DNA from: DASWOJ01 sp964242415 | Lineage (GTDB): Bacteria; Pseudomonadota; Alphaproteobacteria; Acetobacterales; Acetobacteraceae | Assembly: GCA_964242415.1 (NCBI GenBank) | Contig: CAXTAT010000036.1 | Coordinates: 1 to 51,056 of the forward strand | Direction of reading: 5' to 3' | DNA length: 51,056 nucleotides | Shown here: positions 40,169 to 47,431 of the stretch, piece after piece | How the letters are laid out: every line of letters starts with the position of its first letter | How positions within the stretch are numbered: position 1 is the stretch's first letter | Position numbers and translations under genes: made by a program | The notes under the pieces: generated by a model | Told to the model about the DNA's origin: nothing | Databases searched by the model: none | What the model saw: only the letters and a program-made list of their open reading frames with translations

Positions 40169-41191
40169 TTACGCAATTGAACCAACCAGGCCATCGATCA
40201 CGTCCGGCAGCCCGACCCCCTCCGCCCGTGCGGAGAAGTTCAGCGCCATGCGGTGCCGCAGCACCGGCTGCGCCAGGGCGGCAACGTCGTCCAGGCTGGG
40301 CGACAGCCGGCCGTCCAACAGAGCGCGGGCGCGGCACGCCAGCATCAGCGACTGCGCAGCGCGCGGACCCGGCCCCCAGGCCACATGACGGCGCACGGCG
40401 TCCTGCCCCGCCGTTTCTGGCCGGCCGCCACGCACCAGCGCCAGGATGGCATCCACCACCTTCTCGCCCACCGGCACCCGGCGGATCAGCGCCTGCGCCG
40501 CCATCAGCTCCTCCGCCGTCAGCACTGCCTGCGCACGGGCGGCGCCGGCGCCGGTGGTGGCCAGCAGCATCGCCCGCTCCGCCTCCAGGCTGGGATAGCT
40601 GACATCGACCTGCAACAGGAAACGGTCCAACTGCGCCTCGGGCAGCGGGTAGGTGCCCTCCTGCTCGATGGGGTTCTGCGTCGCCAGCACATGGAACGGC
40701 CGGGGCAGCGGGTGGTCGGTGCCGCTGACGGCGACCCGGCCCTCCTGCATGGCTTGCAGTAATGCCGATTGGGTGCGCGGGCTTGCGCGGTTGATCTCGT
40801 CGGCCATCAGCAGTTGGCAGAACACCGGGCCGGGTACGAAGCGGAAGCTGCGGCGGCGGTCGGCGTCCTCGTCCAGCACCTCGCTGCCGGTGATGTCGGC
40901 CGGCATCAGGTCCGGGGTGAACTGCACGCGCTTGGGGCGTAGGCCGAGCACGGTGCCGAGCGTCTCGACCAGCAGCGTCTTGCCCAGGCCGGGCACGCCG
41001 ACCAGCAGGCAATGCCCGCCGCTGAGGATGGTCACCAGCACCTGCTCGACCACGTCCTCCTGGCCGAAGATCACGCGGGCGATCTCGGCGCGGGCGGCGG
41101 TGGCGCGGTGGCCGAGCGCCTCCACTTCGGCAACCAAGGCGCCGGCGTCACGGACGGCATCGGGTGTGGCTTTGGGGGTGGCTTCTGGCAA
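40169..41191 (-). CDS. MoxR-family AAA+ ATPase
   Basis: AAA+ chaperone-like ATPase (AAA_3). From the TTG at 41191 it has 340 residues; the Walker A G-V-P-G-L-G-K-T is at 65-72, Walker B is LLMADEINRA, sensor 1 is VLATQNPIEQEGTYPLPEAQ and arginine-finger motif LDRF follows. The TTG has AAGAGG 9-10 bases upstream; a GTG at 41233 would add 14 residues without a good site. It would act on the DUF58/VWA partners encoded downstream. The whole unit reads MoxR, DUF58, BatA-DUF4159, VWA protein. Confidence 0.92.
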   Translation of the reverse strand: MPEATPKATPDAVRDAGALVAEVEALGHRATAARAEIARVIFGQEDVVEQVLVTILSGGHCLLVGVPGLGKTLLVETLGTVLGLRPKRVQFTPDLMPADITGSEVLDEDADRRRSFRFVPGPVFCQLLMADEINRASPRTQSALLQAMQEGRVAVSGTDHPLPRPFHVLATQNPIEQEGTYPLPEAQLDRFLLQVDVSYPSLEAERAMLLATTGAGAARAQAVLTAEELMAAQALIRRVPVGEKVVDAILALVRGGRPETAGQDAVRRHVAWGPGPRAAQSLMLACRARALLDGRLSPSLDDVAALAQPVLRHRMALNFSARAEGVGLPDVIDGLVGSIA

Positions 41192-41315
41192 CGGCTGATG
41201 ACCTCTTGTTGCGTGGACCCTGATGATCTGCACCCGCCGGGTCTTTCATCAACCGGGGGAGCCTACCTATATCGCGGATGGGAACGGAAGCTCGGCGTTG
41301 CCAGGAGACGCAGAC

Positions 41316-41987
41316 GTGAACGATGCCATGTTCAATGATACCAAGCTAGGGGACGCCAAGCCATGGGCGCGCACCACCATTCCTGACATGATACCTGCTC
41401 CCGGGAAGCCCGTTGCTGACACGAGGCTGGTTTCTGACCCAAGTCTGGCGCCCCCCCGGGTGCGCCCGCCCCGGGCCGAGTGCGGCGACCTGCCGTTCCT
41501 CATCAAGCGGGACGGCACCTGGCTGTACCGCGGCAGCCCGATCGGCCGCAAGGAGCTGGTATGCCTGTTCAGCAGCGTCCTACGCCGTGACGCCGCCGGG
41601 GAGTACTGGCTGGAGACGCCCGCCGAGCGCGGCCGCATCCAAGTCGAGGACACCCCCTGGATCGCGGTCGAGATGGACTGGACCGGCAATGGCCGCGACC
41701 AGGTGCTGTCGTTCCGCACCAACGTGGACCAGGTGGTGACCGCCGGCCCCGACCACCCCATCCGTGTGCAGCACCACTGCCTGACGTGCGAGCCGACGCC
41801 CTACCTGATGATCCGTGGCGAGCCTGGCAGCCCCTTGGAGGCACGGATCGGCCGGGCGGTGTACTATGAGCTGGTGGCGCTGGCCGTGCCCGGCCTGCAT
41901 GAGGGACGCGAGGTGCTGGGCGTTTGGAGCAGCGGCCGGTTCTTCTCCCTGGGCGACCTGCCGGCCGGCGTCGAAACCGCGGACTAG
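41316..41987 (+). CDS. DUF1285 domain protein
   Basis: 223 residues from a GTG at 41316 that has AGGAG 8 bases upstream; an in-frame ATG at 41328 is also possible. The DUF1285 core starts at about 57 with CGDLPFLIKRDGTWLYRGSPIG, and continues with LVCLFSSVLRRD, YWLETPAERGRIQVEDTPW and later YYELVALA. It is conserved in alphaproteobacteria next to a Nudix hydrolase and the CCA enzyme, as here; function unknown. Divergent from MoxR. Confidence 0.88.
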   Translation: MNDAMFNDTKLGDAKPWARTTIPDMIPAPGKPVADTRLVSDPSLAPPRVRPPRAECGDLPFLIKRDGTWLYRGSPIGRKELVCLFSSVLRRDAAGEYWLETPAERGRIQVEDTPWIAVEMDWTGNGRDQVLSFRTNVDQVVTAGPDHPIRVQHHCLTCEPTPYLMIRGEPGSPLEARIGRAVYYELVALAVPGLHEGREVLGVWSSGRFFSLGDLPAGVETAD

Positions 41988-41999
41988 GCCAGCCCGCCG

Positions 42000-42635
42000 A
42001 TGGACCTCCTCGCGCTGCGCCGGCAACTGGTGAGCAGCCCGTCCGCCGCTGCGCTCGCCGCCGACGAGGCCGTGGGGGCAGGTGCCCTGGCGGTCCCTGC
42101 AACGTCCGATGACGCGCTCGACGGGCTGGACCGTCCGTTGACCTCTGCGGCGGTCCTGGTGCCCATCCTGCACGGTGCCGACCCGGGCGTGCTGCTGACC
42201 TTGCGCGCCGCCCATCTGAAGGACCACCCTGGCCAGGTCGCCTTCCCCGGCGGGCGGACCGAACCCGGCGACCTTTCCGCTGAAGCGACGGCGCTGCGTG
42301 AGGCGCAGGAGGAGATTGGCCTGCATCCCGGCCATGTCGAGCTGGCTGGCCGGCTGCCGGACTACGTGACCGGCACCGCGTACCGGATCACCCCCGTGCT
42401 GGGCCTGCTGCCGGCCGGCCTGGCGCTGTCGCCGTGCGAGGCCGAGGTGGCGGCCATCTTCTCGCTGCCGCTGTCGGTGCTGCTGGACCCGGACGCCCCG
42501 CGCCGCGAGCACGCGATGTGGCGCGGGCGGCGGCGCGGCTTTTGGGTCTGGCCCCACGCGGAGCATCGCATCTGGGGCGCCACGGCCGCCATCCTGGTCC
42601 ACTTGGCCCATCGGCTGCGGGCGCAGGCGGCATGA
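42000..42635 (+). CDS. Nudix hydrolase, CoA pyrophosphatase type
   Basis: 211 residues. The Nudix box is GGRTEPGDLSAEATALREAQEEIGL with the essential R-E-x-x-E-E-x-G core at about 100-108, preceded by the LRAAHLKDHPGQVAFPGG segment typical of CoA pyrophosphatases (YeaB/NudL). It would hydrolyse CoA or its derivatives. It starts 13 bases after the DUF1285 stop. Confidence 0.9.
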   Translation: MDLLALRRQLVSSPSAAALAADEAVGAGALAVPATSDDALDGLDRPLTSAAVLVPILHGADPGVLLTLRAAHLKDHPGQVAFPGGRTEPGDLSAEATALREAQEEIGLHPGHVELAGRLPDYVTGTAYRITPVLGLLPAGLALSPCEAEVAAIFSLPLSVLLDPDAPRREHAMWRGRRRGFWVWPHAEHRIWGATAAILVHLAHRLRAQAA

Positions 42636-42690
42636 CTCCTGCGGTGAGCGCATCTGCCCTGCTCGTGACCAGCGCCCGGGCGGCCCGGCG

Positions 42691-42975
42691 GTGATCCGCC
42701 TTGCCGAGCTTGCGTTGTTCTTCGCGCCGGTGGCCGCCTATGCCCTATGGCGGATGACGGTGACCCGCGGGCAGCAGGGGCCGTCGCCGGCGCTGCTGTC
42801 GGGAATCCTGTTGGGGCTGCTGGGCTTCGGCGCCGGGCTGGCATGGTTCGGCGTGCGGGAGCGCTTCTCCACCAGCGCGGACTATGTGCCGGCGGTGCTG
42901 CAGGACGGACGCGTGGTGCAGGGGCATGGCATGGAGAGCGGGCCAGAGCCCCTGCGGACCCGGCCCGGCCTCTAG
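42691..42975 (+). CDS. DUF6111 family small membrane protein
   Basis: 94 residues from a GTG. Two hydrophobic helices (about 3-22 and 35-55) and a short polar C-terminus with DYVPAVLQDGRVVQGH. This protein is a regular neighbour of the CCA enzyme in alphaproteobacteria; function unknown. The stop TAG lies in the first unit of a 14-bp tandem repeat whose last unit provides the start of the next gene. Confidence 0.8.
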   Translation: MIRLAELALFFAPVAAYALWRMTVTRGQQGPSPALLSGILLGLLGFGAGLAWFGVRERFSTSADYVPAVLQDGRVVQGHGMESGPEPLRTRPGL

Positions 42976-43013
42976 TGGCCCCCATCTAGTGACCCCCGCC
43001 TAGTGGCCCCCGT
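42972..43013 (+). repeat. 14-bp tandem repeat carrying stop-and-start TAGTG
   Basis: Three copies: CTAGTGGCCCCCAT (42972), CTAGTGACCCCCGC (42986) and CTAGTGGCCCCCGT (43000). The first holds the DUF6111 stop, the third the GTG start of the CCA gene. Each copy offers a TAG followed by GTG in a different reading frame. Confidence 0.9.
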
Positions 43014-44280
43014 CGCAGCAGCGCCGCCCACGCAGGACCGCCCGGCCTTCCATATCGCGCCGCCGGACTGGACAGCCGACCCCGCCCTTCAGGCCGTCCT
43101 GCATGCGCTGCCCGGCGCGCGGCTGGTCGGCGGCTGCGTGCGCGATGCGCTGGCCGGGCGAGCGGTGGCCGACGTGGACCTGGCAACGCCGCTGCCGCCG
43201 GACCAGGCGTCGCATGCCCTGCAGGCTGCCGGCCTGCGGGTGGTGCCGACGGGATTGCAGCACGGCACCGTGACGGCCGTCAGCGGCGGGCGTGGCTTCG
43301 AGGTGACGACGCTGCGCCGCGACGAGAGCACCGATGGCCGCCACGCCGTCGTGGCCTGGACAGGTGACTGGCGGGAGGACGCAGCACGGCGCGACTTCAC
43401 CATCAACGCGATGTCGATGCAGGCCGGGTCCATGCAGTCGGGGGCCATCCCGGCGGTCGGGTCCCCCCAGCAATGGGCGGTCTGGGACTACTTCGGCGGT
43501 GCGGCCGACCTGGCCGCAGGCAGGGTGCGTTTCGTGGGCGACGCGGCGGCGCGCATCGCCGAGGACTACCTGCGCATCCTCCGCTTCTTCCGCTTCCACG
43601 CGCGTTACGGCAACGGTCCGCCGGACCCTGCTGCGCTGGCGGCACTGCAGGGCGGCGTGCCAGGTCTGCAGCGCCTGTCGCCGGAGCGGGTGTGGAGCGA
43701 GCTGAAACGCATCCTGGCCACCCCGGACCCGCGCGACGCGGTGGCGCTGATGGCGGACCTGGGCATCCTGGCGGCGCTGCTGCCGCCCCCGCTAGACCCG
43801 GCGCGGCTGGACCGGCTGGTGGACGCGGGCGCCCCCGCCGACCCGCTGCTGCGGCTGATGGCGCTTGCGCCCACCGCGGGGGCCGCGCTGGCGGAGGCGC
43901 TGCGGATGGCGACGGCGGAGCGCGACCGGCTGTTGGCGCTGCATGGCCCGGCCCCGGCGCCCGCGTGGGACGACGCGGCGCTGCGCCGACTGCTGGCCGA
44001 TGCGCCGCCGGGCGCCGTGCCGGGGCGGGCGTGGCTGGCGCAGGCCGATGCGGCAGGCGCCACGGACGGGGAGTGGTCGGCGCTGCACGCACGGCTGTCG
44101 GCGCTGCCGCGGCCTCGGTTTCCGCTCGCCGGTCGGGATGCCCTGGCGCTGGGGATCAAGCCGGGGCCAGAGGTGGGCGAGCGGCTGGCGGCGGTGCGCG
44201 CCTGGTGGCTGGCGGGCGGCTGCGTGGCGGGTGCGGCAGCCTGCCGGGCGCGGCTGGCGGCCGGCCAGGACGCTGCGTGA
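43003..44280 (+). CDS. cca: CCA tRNA nucleotidyltransferase
   Basis: Adds or repairs the CCA end of tRNA. 425 residues from a GTG in the third 14-bp repeat. The class II nucleotidyltransferase signature is present: LVGGCVRDAL (41-50), the catalytic D-V-D at 57-59 (VADVDLATPL) and RRDFTINAM (129-137), then the neck YLRILRFFRFHARYGNG. The C-terminal half is helical and Ala-rich as usual. It is the last gene of the DUF1285 unit. Confidence 0.93.
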   Translation: MAPVAAAPPTQDRPAFHIAPPDWTADPALQAVLHALPGARLVGGCVRDALAGRAVADVDLATPLPPDQASHALQAAGLRVVPTGLQHGTVTAVSGGRGFEVTTLRRDESTDGRHAVVAWTGDWREDAARRDFTINAMSMQAGSMQSGAIPAVGSPQQWAVWDYFGGAADLAAGRVRFVGDAAARIAEDYLRILRFFRFHARYGNGPPDPAALAALQGGVPGLQRLSPERVWSELKRILATPDPRDAVALMADLGILAALLPPPLDPARLDRLVDAGAPADPLLRLMALAPTAGAALAEALRMATAERDRLLALHGPAPAPAWDDAALRRLLADAPPGAVPGRAWLAQADAAGATDGEWSALHARLSALPRPRFPLAGRDALALGIKPGPEVGERLAAVRAWWLAGGCVAGAAACRARLAAGQDAA

Positions 44281-44883
44281 TGGTGGCGGCCTTGAACGCC
44301 GAACCCGGGCCAGCCCTGCTGGGCTGACGTTGCCGTGCCGGGCACCCGCCTGGCCGCGCGGCGCCGACCGTCGCCTAACGGCTGCCCGACCATTCCCGCC
44401 GCGGCTCGCCAGGAATAGGGACACGCCACAGAACGGGGTCCTGGCCGGTTTAGGTCCTGGCCGGTTTAGATGATGGGCCAGTGAGAACGTGGCACCGCCC
44501 TACGACGACGCCTGTGTGTCCAGCCCTGAGTCACCAGAAGTGGCCAAAAGCTCGTTTTATGGCGTGCCCCCAATACCGCTGCGACCTGAAATGGATAGGG
44601 CGTGCCCCACCCGGGTTCTCCGGCCAATGCGGTCGTGCCCTCGAATGAGCTTGCACCGGGGCTGACATCCGGGGCGGGTCGCTTCCAGAGTGATGGCACA
44701 ACGCGGACCCGAGCGGTTTGGGTGCGGGCGGGAATTGGGGCGATCTAGCAGAAGATTTTACAGTCGGGCGAGCGTGACCACGACGCGGGCTGTCGGATGA
44801 CAGCGTGATCAGCGCCTTAGAAGCTTGGCATGAGGTTTGCAACGATCGGTCAACAAGGTCGGTATTCCAAAGGTGCTCCCATA
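44281..44883. other. Intergenic region with direct repeat copy A
   Basis: 603 bases between cca and the PEP-CTERM gene. It holds direct repeat copy A (44431-44564) with an internal 16-bp tandem duplication (44438-44469), then about 300 bases without an intact gene. The rest may be decayed coding sequence; no family was recognised. Confidence 0.6.
44431..44564 (+). repeat. Direct repeat copy A flanking the PEP-CTERM gene
   Basis: Shares long stretches with 45833-45950, such as ATGATGGGCCAGTGAGAACG, ACCGCCCTACGACG and GCCTGTGTGTCCAGCCC, in the same orientation at an offset of 1386 bases. Relative to copy B it carries an extra 16 bases (GGTCCTGGCCGGTTTA twice). Confidence 0.85.
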
Positions 44884-45477
44884 ATGCGACGTTTTTTCCT
44901 GGCTGCAATCGTGAGCCTCATGGGTGCGCCCCTCGCCCATGCGACGCCCGGCCTTGAGCTTTCGATCTACAACAACATCCCGTACTATACCTATTACCCG
45001 ACCTCCTCGACTATCGACTCGGAGATAGCCTATGCGTCGTCAACGACGCCGGACAGCCAGCAAGTCTTCGCCGCCAGCCCGTCCGGCTACAGCCTCGGCG
45101 TAGGCGGTTACACGGCGGCCGACTTCAATGGGTCGCTGATCGTCGGAACTGCCGGCCTGTATACCTTCGCGGTCAACGCCGACGATGCAGCGCGAGTTTC
45201 GATCGACGGCAACACGCTGGTGGAGGCGAACTTCTATAACGGCAACCTGAACTACCCCACAACCAGCCAGGTTTTCCTGACCGCCGGCGCGCATAGCTAT
45301 GACGCATTCTATTTCCAGACACTAGGCGGTGCCTCCTTCGACACCGAAATCAGCAACGGCCCGGGCAGCCTCAGCTTCGATTCCGCCGCACCTGCGTCGA
45401 ACGTGCCCGAGTCCGCCTCAATGTTCCTCCTGGGCGCTGGCCTGATTGCCCTGGGCTGGATACGCCGCCGCGCCTGA
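44884..45477 (+). CDS. PEP-CTERM sorting domain protein with PA14-like region
   Basis: 197 residues. Signal peptide MRRFFLAAIVSLMGAPLAHA. The body has a PA14-like pattern (LIVGTAGLYTFAVNADDAAR, then VSIDGNTLVE and LTAGAHSYDAFYF), a beta-barrel common in carbohydrate-binding proteins. The C-terminus is a sorting signal: VPESASMFLLGAGLIALGWI then RRRA; the motif is P-E-S instead of P-E-P. It would be exported and processed by an exosortase and attached to or released at the cell surface. The start has an AAAGGTG site. It is enclosed by direct repeats and lies in lower-GC sequence, so it may have been acquired by transfer. Confidence 0.87.
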   Translation: MRRFFLAAIVSLMGAPLAHATPGLELSIYNNIPYYTYYPTSSTIDSEIAYASSTTPDSQQVFAASPSGYSLGVGGYTAADFNGSLIVGTAGLYTFAVNADDAARVSIDGNTLVEANFYNGNLNYPTTSQVFLTAGAHSYDAFYFQTLGGASFDTEISNGPGSLSFDSAAPASNVPESASMFLLGAGLIALGWIRRRA

Positions 45478-45502
45478 TCCACTCGACGGGCTACGATGAA
45501 GC

Positions 45503-45533
45503 AAGGGCGGCGTCTTACGGGCGTCGCCCTTTT
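45503..45533 (+). terminator. Rho-independent terminator after the PEP-CTERM gene
   Basis: AAGGGCGGCG (45503-45512) pairs with CGTCGCCCTT (45522-45531), one G-U pair, with a 9-base loop and a short T-run. It starts 26 bases after the stop codon. Confidence 0.8.
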
Positions 45534-45832
45534 GCGTCGGATGTTGCCTCATTCGCTTGGCAGTATCCAAAATACGGAAACGCGTGGTTCTGCGGTTTCC
45601 ACTCCCGAAAGCCCGCACCCATTTCACCGAGTTTACCGACATCAGGTGCCTTACGGAATACGGTTTTGGGCTGCCGCCAGGATAGCGCTTGAGCGGGTCA
45701 GGGTCTCAGCCCGGATGTAGTTCTGCCGCACCCAACCTAGCCGCGACCGGCGCAGTGCCGGATTGCCGCGCCGGATCAAAGGCTCGAACCCCGTATGGCA
45801 TGCTTCGGCCAGCAGCACGGGGTCAGGCCACC
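45534..45832. other. Possible decayed coding sequence
   Basis: About 300 bases. On the minus strand (about 45655-45790) a frame reads as a basic, protein-like stretch (RRGNPALRRSRLGW, RQNYIRAETLTRS) without start or family. It may be a gene remnant left inside the repeat-bounded segment. Confidence 0.35.
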
Positions 45833-45950
45833 GAATGGGGTCCTGGCCGTTTCATATGATGGGCCAGTGAGAACGTGCCACCGCCCTACGACGGCGCCTG
45901 TGTGTCCAGCCCCGAGTCACCAAACGTCGCCAAAAGCCCGTTCCATGGCG
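45833..45950 (+). repeat. Direct repeat copy B flanking the PEP-CTERM gene
   Basis: Second copy of the repeat at 44431-44564, same orientation, roughly 85-90% identical by eye. It overlaps the 3' end of the minus-strand gene at 45917-46279. Confidence 0.85.
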
Positions 45951-46279
45951 TATCTCCAGGATGTGGCCAAGGCTGGCCGCCCAGGCATAGGCGACGGTGC
46001 CGCGCCTGAACCCGCTGGCCAGCGGCTATGCGGCCTGCCACCTGGGCCTCGCTGCCCGCCGGCCAGCTCCAGCGCCGTCAGGCTGGAGGCCTGGACTGTG
46101 CTGCCGCTGCCCCACGGATACCTGTCCGTCCCGGTCTCGCGGGCGAAGCGGCCACCGCCGGTGCCCCAGGCCGCGGCATGGAACGGAAAGTCGCCGTTGC
46201 CCCCGGACACCGCAAAAAGCAGGCCGGCGGACAGGATGGCGGCAAGTACGGAGATGGCGAGAACGCTCCTGGTTGTCAC
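45917..46279 (-). CDS. Small membrane-anchored or secreted protein, 3' end replaced by a repeat
   Basis: 120 residues from a GTG at 46279 with GGGAGG about 6 bases upstream. One N-terminal hydrophobic segment (VLAISVLAAILSAGLLFAV) then a Gly/Ser/Pro-rich tail with no known domain. The last dozen residues (up to MERAFGDVW) are read from direct repeat copy B, so the original 3' end may have been lost. It is divergent from the Crp/Fnr gene. Confidence 0.5.
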   Translation of the reverse strand: MTTRSVLAISVLAAILSAGLLFAVSGGNGDFPFHAAAWGTGGGRFARETGTDRYPWGSGSTVQASSLTALELAGGQRGPGGRPHSRWPAGSGAAPSPMPGRPALATSWRYAMERAFGDVW

Positions 46280-46480
46280 GGCGAACCTCCCGGGTTGGCC
46301 GCCGGGCGGGGGCGGCCTGGCCTCTGCGATGGTCCCCGGACCCCATGCCCGGCTGCCGCGCCGCCATGACCCGCAGGCTGCGGGCTTCGCATGCCGGCCT
46401 CTGTGCGCTGGATCACGCAGCATTGCGGCCCACAGCATTTTGTGGCCAGCACGCTTTCGTTATGATAACGTATCGTCATC

Positions 46481-47188
46481 ATGTCCCAGTCCAACGGCGC
46501 CACGGCTGCCCTGGCCCGGCTGGCGTTCCTCGACGGAACGCCCGCCGACCTGCTGACGCGGCTCGCCGCCCAGGCGCGCTGGGTGGACGCCGCGCCGGGC
46601 CAGACAGTGATCGACTACGACGACCCGACGACCGACGTGTTCTTCATCGTCCAGGGCGAGGTGCGTGTGCTGATGCGGACCGGCGACGGCGAGCGGACGC
46701 AGATCCTGGGCGAATTCGGCGCCGGGGACCTGGTGGGGGAGATGTCGGCCATCGACGGCGCGCCGCGGTCGGCGCGCGTGGAGGCGCTGGTCCGCACGCG
46801 GCTGTGCATCGTGCCGGCGGCGGCGTTCCTGGACCTGGTGGCGGGGCCGGCCCCCGTGGGACTGCGGCTGCTGCGCCGGCTGACGGCGCGCATCCGCGGG
46901 CAGAACCGGCTGCTGCTGGAGCGTTCGGCGCTGCCGACGGGCCTGCGGCTGGCGGCGGAGCTGCTGCGGCTGGCGCGGGCGCGGGCGGACGGCACGGCGT
47001 CGATCAGCCCGCCGCCGACGCAGGAGGAGCTGGCCGAGCGGATCGGCGCCCGGCGCGAGACGGTGTCGCGGGAGCTGTCGGCGCTGGCGCGGGCCGGGCT
47101 GCTGCACCGCACGCGGGCGGCGCTGGTGCTGGATGACGCGGCGGCGCTGACGCGGCTGGTGGAGGCGGTGTTCGATCCGGTGGCGTAG
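46481..47188 (+). CDS. Crp/Fnr-family transcriptional regulator
   Basis: 235 residues: a cyclic-nucleotide-binding-type beta-roll (about 15-125; VFFIVQGEVRVLMRTGDGER, then GDLVGEMSAIDGAPRSARV, which resembles the cAMP-binding loop), a dimer helix, and a C-terminal winged helix with TQEELAERIGARRETVSREL at about 183-202. There is no N-terminal cysteine cluster, so it is Crp-like rather than an oxygen-sensing Fnr. An AT-rich GATA-ACG-TATC inverted repeat lies just before the start (46465-46475), a possible autoregulatory site. Confidence 0.9.
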   Translation: MSQSNGATAALARLAFLDGTPADLLTRLAAQARWVDAAPGQTVIDYDDPTTDVFFIVQGEVRVLMRTGDGERTQILGEFGAGDLVGEMSAIDGAPRSARVEALVRTRLCIVPAAAFLDLVAGPAPVGLRLLRRLTARIRGQNRLLLERSALPTGLRLAAELLRLARARADGTASISPPPTQEELAERIGARRETVSRELSALARAGLLHRTRAALVLDDAAALTRLVEAVFDPVA

Positions 47189-47431
47189 GCCGGCAGCCCC
47201 GGTTGGGGACGCGCGCCCCTGCCCGGCCGTGGACGCGCCATCCCCCGCCACGCCCCGGCTGATCCACCAGCCTGCCATGCGTTCGCAACCGGGGCGGACG
47301 GCGCCGATCCCGGTGCCGCACCGGCAGGGCGGCACGGGGGTCCGGCTGGCCCATGGCGGCGTCCCGGACCAGGCAGGCTGCGCGCTGTCCGGGCCGGACA
47401 ATCCCGGGCGGCCCGTGCTACAGGCCCCGTC

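Noticed and set aside
31387..41191. Trypsin-like protein plus MoxR/VWA operon as one conflict (VMAP-like ternary) system
   Set aside because: The trypsin-like gene is 3 kb from the operon, on the other strand, separated by an unrelated gene, and no effector or STAND ATPase is present; the MoxR operon has the common DUF58/BatA form.
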